A stretch of 64,000 bases of DNA from Halomontanus rarus (GTDB lineage: Archaea; Halobacteriota; Halobacteria; Halobacteriales; Natrialbaceae): positions 62,001 to 126,000 of the forward strand of contig NZ_CP071597.1 of the NCBI RefSeq assembly GCF_017357405.1, given 5' to 3'. Position numbers and translations under genes: made by a program. Shown here in pieces: positions 59,125 to 64,000 of the stretch; the first letter of the stretch is position 1; each line of letters begins with the position of its first letter. The notes under the pieces are model-generated. The model was not told where the DNA came from. It searched no databases and was given only the letters and a program-made list of their open reading frames with translations.

Positions 59125-61191
59125 TTATGCCACCATAACCCACGCCACGAGTGCGATCGTCACCAGCACGATCACGTACTTCAACCCGCTCAACAGATCC
59201 GCATCGCGGATGTAGCCGCTAATGAACCCCGAGAGGATCGCCTGGAAGGTGATCGCGTGGAAGAACAACAACGACAGCAGGTTGGTGTTGATGTTCTCCG
59301 TCAGATCAGCATCCGCCATCCCCCCGCCGGCACCTCCCGCATCGACGTCCGCATCCGTCGTCTCGAGGCCGGCGACCGTGTCGATGAACTGCGTCTTGAG
59401 GATCGCGATCACCGCGAGCAGCGTCATGAACGTCATGAGGATGATCACGACCTGCATGCGCGTCCGTGAGATCCGGTCTCGCTGAATGTCGTCGTGGTTC
59501 TCGCTCGCCTGAGCGGCCGTTCGCAGCACGTTCGAGATCTGGTTCGACGCCTCCTGAGCCTTGGTGACGAGTTTGACCGTTCGAGCGAGTCGCGGAATGT
59601 GGTACTTGTTGTTGAACTCCGTCAACGCCTCGGTCAAACTCATGCCGTAGTTGACCTTCGTGTGCATCACTTCGAACTCTCGGGCGAGCCTACTGTTCGT
59701 CGTATCCGAGACGGACTTCATCGACTCGAGGAGGGTCATCCCGGTATCGTTCGCACTCGAGAGTTTACGCAGGTCGTCAGAGAGTGATTTTACCACCTTC
59801 GTTCGCGAGCGGACGTTCCACTCGCGGAAGATCGCGAGCGGAATCATCGTAATGTAGACTGGGACGTAGAGGTAGATGAACGTCCCCCAGATGGGGTTCG
59901 CAACGAGTTCGTCCCACGTCATCGGCGACGAACCGTTGACCATCGCCGTCGCGACGATGACCAGTGACGCCGGGACCGTCAACGCGAGCGTCAACAGCGG
60001 GTTATCCCGGAAGAAGAGGTGCGGTTTCTTCAGGACGGACATCGTCTCGTGGGTCCCCTCGCGGTTCTTGATACGGTCGAAGACGCTGTGCTCGCCGGTG
60101 AACTGCTCGACGAGTCCGAGATTGAGCAGCCCCTGATTTCGCGCACTCTCGATCCGGCGATTGTCCGGGCCTGCAGTGAGGAATCCGTCCCCCGGCTCGT
60201 CGTGTTTGACCGTCGAAACGAGCACGATGAAGGCGACCCCGGTCAACGGAATCAACCCGTAGACGGTCATGTACAGCATGTTGTTCGAGACGCCGGCGTC
60301 CGGCATCATCTGCATGATGACCATGATGATGATCAACAGCAACGGGAACAACGACAGCGTCATGTACATCTCGCCGAACAACTCGAGGGTTTCTAGCGTG
60401 AGCTCCTGTTGCTGTTTGGCGGTTCGCATGTGCTTTTCTTTCTTGTCTTCCAGAAAACTCTCCATGTCTCCACCGCTGTTGACGATCGAGAGCATGTCGG
60501 TCAGAAACTGCGACAGTTCGTCGCTCGGCGTCTCGATCGCCTGTTTGCGAATCGCGGTTCGGTAGTCGATGTCGAAGTACTCCGTCTCCTGAACGATGCT
60601 CTGGAACTCTTTGGACACCTCTCCGTAGGTGTCGTCGGCCTGGGCCATCGCCTCGAGGATCTCGAGTTGGTTCAGGCCGCCGACCGAGAGAGCGTACATG
60701 AACGACACCGCGTCGGTCAGTAGCATGTTGATCTCGCGTTTGCGCGCCGAGGCGCGTGAATAGGGGACGGCGACCAGGGAACCGAATCCGAGCGCGAACC
60801 CGATCGAGCCGAGGACCAGACCCGTGAGTAACACGAGCGCGGGATCCCGCCCGTTCAGAACGAGCCAGCGTATCGTCGCGTTCTCCGGAATGGGCATACC
60901 GAGTATCCCCTGGGTCTCGACGAGCCCGGTGAGAAACAGGGCGTAGCCGATCATCAACCCGAGCAACCAGAGGAAGAGACCGCTGATGAACCCGATACCG
61001 ATCGCGCGCGAGAGGTACAGTTCGACGGTATCGGTCATCCGCGCCTGTGCGAGTTTCGTCTCGACGTCCGACGCGAGTTGACTGTCCTCGCTGAACAGAC
61101 GCTCGTACAGTGGATAGAACGTGTCCCCGAGCGCGTCGGAACTGGTGTTCATCCCCGTTCCCGACCCGGTATCACCCGTCTTGAGGCTCAT
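59125..61191 (-). CDS. pilC: Type IV pilus membrane assembly protein (PilC/TadC-like, T2SSF)
   Basis: A 688-residue protein with two type II secretion F domains. Unit 1 (about 50-330) has 'YLSRAIGIGFISGLFLWLLG', 'LLTDAVSFMYALSVGGLNQL', 'SQFLTDMLSIVNSGGDMESF' and several helices. Unit 2 (from about 390) has 'FRDNPLLTLALTVPASLVIV', 'SLSDDLRKLSSANDTGMTLL', 'AREFEVMHTKVNYGMSLTEA' and the last helices 'VVIILMTFMTLLAVIAILKT', 'YVIVLVTIALVAWVMVA'. It is the membrane platform that couples the ATPase to pilin assembly. Its length fits archaeal PilC3-type proteins. The start overlaps the ATPase stop. Confidence 0.92.
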   Translation of the reverse strand: MSLKTGDTGSGTGMNTSSDALGDTFYPLYERLFSEDSQLASDVETKLAQARMTDTVELYLSRAIGIGFISGLFLWLLGLMIGYALFLTGLVETQGILGMPIPENATIRWLVLNGRDPALVLLTGLVLGSIGFALGFGSLVAVPYSRASARKREINMLLTDAVSFMYALSVGGLNQLEILEAMAQADDTYGEVSKEFQSIVQETEYFDIDYRTAIRKQAIETPSDELSQFLTDMLSIVNSGGDMESFLEDKKEKHMRTAKQQQELTLETLELFGEMYMTLSLFPLLLIIIMVIMQMMPDAGVSNNMLYMTVYGLIPLTGVAFIVLVSTVKHDEPGDGFLTAGPDNRRIESARNQGLLNLGLVEQFTGEHSVFDRIKNREGTHETMSVLKKPHLFFRDNPLLTLALTVPASLVIVATAMVNGSSPMTWDELVANPIWGTFIYLYVPVYITMIPLAIFREWNVRSRTKVVKSLSDDLRKLSSANDTGMTLLESMKSVSDTTNSRLAREFEVMHTKVNYGMSLTEALTEFNNKYHIPRLARTVKLVTKAQEASNQISNVLRTAAQASENHDDIQRDRISRTRMQVVIILMTFMTLLAVIAILKTQFIDTVAGLETTDADVDAGGAGGGMADADLTENINTNLLSLLFFHAITFQAILSGFISGYIRDADLLSGLKYVIVLVTIALVAWVMVA

Positions 61192-64000
61192 GTGTCGTCC
61201 TCCTCGGGTGCGGTGTCGTTCTCGCTTTCGCCCTCACTCCCGCGTTCGTCGTCACCCTCGCCTGCGTCGTCAGCGTCGTCAGCGTCCGGTTCGAACATCG
61301 ACTCGTTACTCGAGGAGAAGATCGATTCGTCGTCACCGGTCTCGCCGTCATCGTCGTCACTGAAGATCGAATCCGACGTCTCGCCGAAGATCGATCCGTC
61401 GTCGGCCGTGGTCTCCCCGGACGCCGTGTCCTCGAACGGGGACTGCCCCTGTCGATCCCGTCCCTGTCGTCCGTTCTGCCCCCGGGACGGCTCGAATCCG
61501 CCCGCGTCACTGCTCGAGGCGTCGCTGCCAAAGATCGACGACAGGTCTCGGTCGGGGAACATCGAATCGAACTCCTCCGTGTCGACGTCCGACCGACCGT
61601 CGTCCGCTCCCGTGTCGGTCTCGCCGTCGGACGACGAGTCGGTCCCGCCGTCGACGTCTTCTAACGCGCGATCCATGTCCGAGAACAGCCCGTCGAAGCC
61701 GCCTTCGCTCGCGCTGTTCCGACCGGCGGATCCTCGTCGATCCGGTTCGTCGTTCCCGAACGGTGCGGTATCGTCGTCTGCGGGCGTAAACGGCGTCTCG
61801 GGCATCGACGGGTCCGCCGACTCCGAGTCCGCCGAGGTCGGCGCGTCGACCTCGGACGCGTCGTCGACGTCGCCCTCGAGTTGTGGCGGTTCGGTTTCGG
61901 TACTCGCGTCCGCTTTCTCGCTCGAGTTCGCCTCGAGCTCGGGCGGCGTTGTCGTGTCGGTCTCCGTTTCGGTTTCCGTCTCAGTTTCAGTCCTCGCCGA
62001 TGCCGACGCGTTCGAGCGCTGCTCGGCCGTCTCGTCACGTTCGAGTGCATCGGGGTGTGCCGCCTCGAGCTCCGGTCGGTCCGGTGTCGTCGGTTCGGTT
62101 TCCGACTCGGTCGGTTGTGTGGAACTGTCCGTGTTCGCCTCCGTCGCACTCGAATCGGCTGTCACGTCCTGACTCCCCGTGTCGTCGCCGTCTTCGCCGA
62201 GGGTAAACCCGTCGTCGTCTTCGAGCCACGACGGTTCCTCCGTGCGACTGTCGTCGTCGAACGAAAACTCCTCGGCACCGTCGCCGAGATCCCACTCGTC
62301 GTCTCCGACGCTGTCGTCGACCTCGCCTCCGAAGTCGAAGTCGTCCGCGTCGGCGCTGTCGACGGAGATCGTGTTCGCCTGCTCGACCTCGCCCAGCGCG
62401 TCGGCGAGTCCGCTGGGGACTTTGCCGCGATACTCCTCGAACAGCGACTCCTCGGCTCGCTCGAGGATGTCCATCGAGAGGTTGTACGTCTCGCTGCTCG
62501 CGTCGGGTCGCGGGACGAGTTCCTCCTTTTCGGGATCGACGTCGATCAGGACGCTCTCCATCTCGCGGAGGTCCTCGAGACTGTCCTCGAGTTGCCCGTT
62601 CGCGATCAGAGTGAGGATCGTATCCGGGTCGTTGATGAACGCCTGGGCCGTCGCGGCGACCTGCGCGTACGTGTTGAGCCCGTTCTTGATCAGGTAGGCG
62701 AGGATGATCTCGCGTTTGAACAGTTCGTCCTGCAGTTTCTCGTGTGACCATCCGCGGTCGAACTGAATCTCCTCTAAGGTGTTCGAGTCCCCCATCTTGA
62801 GGTACTCGTCGGTCTCTGCCTGCCACTGGTAGACGTCCTGAACGTTGATCTCGTCGTGTTCGGCCTCGTAGTGGTTGATCTCCGTCAGCGACTTGTTCCG
62901 GCGAACCTTCCGTCCTTGCACCCGGGTCTGTGTCTGGATCGAGACGAGGTCGAGCGCCGTGAACATCGTCTTCGAGACGTTGATCGGGTCGGTCGTGAAC
63001 CGCTTGAGAACCTCGTCGACGGAGTCGGCGTGGAACGTCGTGTATGTGGTGTGGCCGGTCGACATGACCTGAAACAGCGTCCGTCCCTCCTCGCCCCGGA
63101 TCTCACCCATCACGATGTAGTCGGGCCGCTGTCGCAGCGCTGCCTCGAGCAGGTCGAACTCGTCGACGTCACCTTGCGAGTCGTCGCTGAACGACGGCCG
63201 AGTGATGCTCGCGATCCAGTTTCGCTGGGGGAGTTCGACCTCGCGCGTGTCCTCGATGGAAACGATCTTCGAGTTCGACGGAATGAACAGCGAGACCGCG
63301 TTCAGCGAGGTCGTCTTCCCCGACGCCGTCCCACCGGCGAAGATCAGGCTCTTGTGGTTCTCGATCGCGAGCCAGAGGAACGCCATCTCGTCCAAACTGA
63401 AGGTGTTCCAGTTGATGAGGTCGACCGGCGTGAACGGCACGTCCTTGAACTGCCGGATCGTGTAGTTCGTCCCGTGGTCGGAGACTTCGCGCCCGAGTGT
63501 GAGCTGCGCCCGCGAGCCGTCGGGCAGCGTCGCGTCGACCTGCGGAAGCCGCTTGCTGATCCCCTTGCCGGAGCGCTGGGCGAGTTTGACGACGAAATCG
63601 TCGAGTTCGTCCTCGCCGTGGAAGACGTTCGAGATGATCTGTTCGTACTCGGAGTGGTAGACGAAGACGGGCGAGTTGTAGCCGTCGACGGAGATGTCCT
63701 CGACGTTGATGTCGTGTTTGATGCCGTCGATTCGCTCGTAGCCGATGAAGTTGCGCTTGAGCAGGTAGAGCAATTTCTCGACCTGATACTCGTTTAACGT
63801 GTCGCCGTCCTCGGCGAGCAAGACCGGCTCCGGACGAACCTCGATCCCCTCGAGCTGCGTGGGTCCATCGTCGTCCTCGGCGGCTTCCTCGTCGTCCAAC
63901 AGCGCTCGTAGGGACTCGAGGATTCCGAGTTCCGTTCCGCCACTGGTGTTCTCGAAGAGGTCGTACCGTTTCAGGAGTCTACGCGTCTCGTTTTCGATGA
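61188..64000 (-). CDS. pilB: Type IV pilus/secretion ATPase (PilB-like) with acidic tail, 5' end beyond window
   Basis: The frame is open through the right edge (937 codons seen), so the N-terminus is missing. Walker A is 'SLIFAGGTASGKTTSLNAVS'; then the Asp box 'IVSIEDTREVELPQRNWIAS', Walker B 'RPDYIVMGEIRGEEGRTLFQ' and the His box 'VMSTGHTTYTTFHADSVDEV'. This is the VirB11/GspE archaeal pilus ATPase that powers pilin assembly through the neighbouring PilC-like protein. After 'RGKVPSGLADALGEVEQANT' about 390 residues are acidic and low in complexity (including a Thr-Glu repeat, 'RTETETETETDTTTPP'), far longer than usual. It might also be an archaellum ATPase, but the pilin neighbours favour a pilus. 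Confidence 0.94.
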   Translation of the reverse strand, partial: IENETRRLLKRYDLFENTSGGTELGILESLRALLDDEEAAEDDDGPTQLEGIEVRPEPVLLAEDGDTLNEYQVEKLLYLLKRNFIGYERIDGIKHDINVEDISVDGYNSPVFVYHSEYEQIISNVFHGEDELDDFVVKLAQRSGKGISKRLPQVDATLPDGSRAQLTLGREVSDHGTNYTIRQFKDVPFTPVDLINWNTFSLDEMAFLWLAIENHKSLIFAGGTASGKTTSLNAVSLFIPSNSKIVSIEDTREVELPQRNWIASITRPSFSDDSQGDVDEFDLLEAALRQRPDYIVMGEIRGEEGRTLFQVMSTGHTTYTTFHADSVDEVLKRFTTDPINVSKTMFTALDLVSIQTQTRVQGRKVRRNKSLTEINHYEAEHDEINVQDVYQWQAETDEYLKMGDSNTLEEIQFDRGWSHEKLQDELFKREIILAYLIKNGLNTYAQVAATAQAFINDPDTILTLIANGQLEDSLEDLREMESVLIDVDPEKEELVPRPDASSETYNLSMDILERAEESLFEEYRGKVPSGLADALGEVEQANTISVDSADADDFDFGGEVDDSVGDDEWDLGDGAEEFSFDDDSRTEEPSWLEDDDGFTLGEDGDDTGSQDVTADSSATEANTDSSTQPTESETEPTTPDRPELEAAHPDALERDETAEQRSNASASARTETETETETETDTTTPPELEANSSEKADASTETEPPQLEGDVDDASEVDAPTSADSESADPSMPETPFTPADDDTAPFGNDEPDRRGSAGRNSASEGGFDGLFSDMDRALEDVDGGTDSSSDGETDTGADDGRSDVDTEEFDSMFPDRDLSSIFGSDASSSDAGGFEPSRGQNGRQGRDRQGQSPFEDTASGETTADDGSIFGETSDSIFSDDDDGETGDDESIFSSSNESMFEPDADDADDAGEGDDERGSEGESENDTAPEEDDT

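Noticed and set aside
61188..64000. Archaellum (FlaI-type) ATPase
   Set aside because: The linked genes are a double T2SSF protein and five pilin-like genes, with no archaellin, FlaH or FlaJ-type set.
1..64000. CRISPR array or insertion sequence
   Set aside because: No regularly spaced direct repeats and no transposase (DDE, HUH or TnpB) was seen on reading both strands.

Overview
The window is from a haloarchaeon, most likely of the Natrialba/Natrinema/Haloterrigena group. Evidence: very acidic proteins, a GC-rich core with dense RRY-type codons, leaderless-style promoters (TATA-like box about 25-30 bases before ATG), Tat lipoproteins, TFE, an archaeal 7S/SRP RNA, aTrm56 and ether-lipid synthesis. 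The genus is inference; nothing here fixes it.

Positions 1-15755 are an accessory region. It is visibly richer in A+T than what follows and ends at the 3' end of a tRNA-Arg gene (15756-15830), a classic target of archaeal integrative elements. It holds a nuclease-rich cluster (PLD-domain protein cut by the left edge, HNH protein, DEDD exonuclease, winged-helix/PD-(D/E)XK-like pair), several small HTH proteins, a serine recombinase, a PRTase-DprA gene pair, a cassette of five one- or two-helix membrane proteins, a DUF433 antitoxin-like protein and a large winged-helix putative replication protein preceded by two matching palindromes. It also holds a tRNA 3'-half-like sequence and one gene that looks frameshifted. 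This reads as one or more integrated plasmid- or provirus-like elements; the far end is outside the window.

Positions 15756-40051 are ordinary chromosome: tRNA-Arg, DGGGP synthase, a RecA-fold ATPase, an aldo/keto reductase, a CoA-binding protein, cysteine synthase, an AI-2E family permease, a PQQ-propeller Tat lipoprotein, the SRP RNA, a MscS channel, a YhbY protein and RNase P component 4 (a short RNA-processing operon), a peptide-type solute-binding lipoprotein coupled to a PAP2 phosphatase, a GT4 glycosyltransferase, a DUF2797 protein, an epimerase, tandem winged-helix regulators, aTrm56, a pair of membrane winged-helix paralogues, and TFE with DUF2110 and DUF5803 genes.

Positions 40130-54266 are a chemotaxis locus: two divergent CheW proteins, then a tightly overlapping cheY-cheB-cheA-(27-codon ORF)-cheC1-cheC2-cheD-cheR operon, and a convergent transducer (MCP) with almost no external domain and a very long acidic tail. 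CheA carries a linker of about 560 acidic residues. CheW reads coupling, CheA/CheY the signal, CheR/CheB/CheD receptor adaptation, and CheC dephosphorylation of CheY-P. No archaellum or CheF gene is visible in the window.

Positions 54397-64000 hold an HsdR-N-like protein and, on the minus strand, a seven-gene type IV pilus operon: secretion ATPase (start beyond the right edge), PilC/TadC-like membrane protein and five pilin-like small proteins, all overlapping or abutting.
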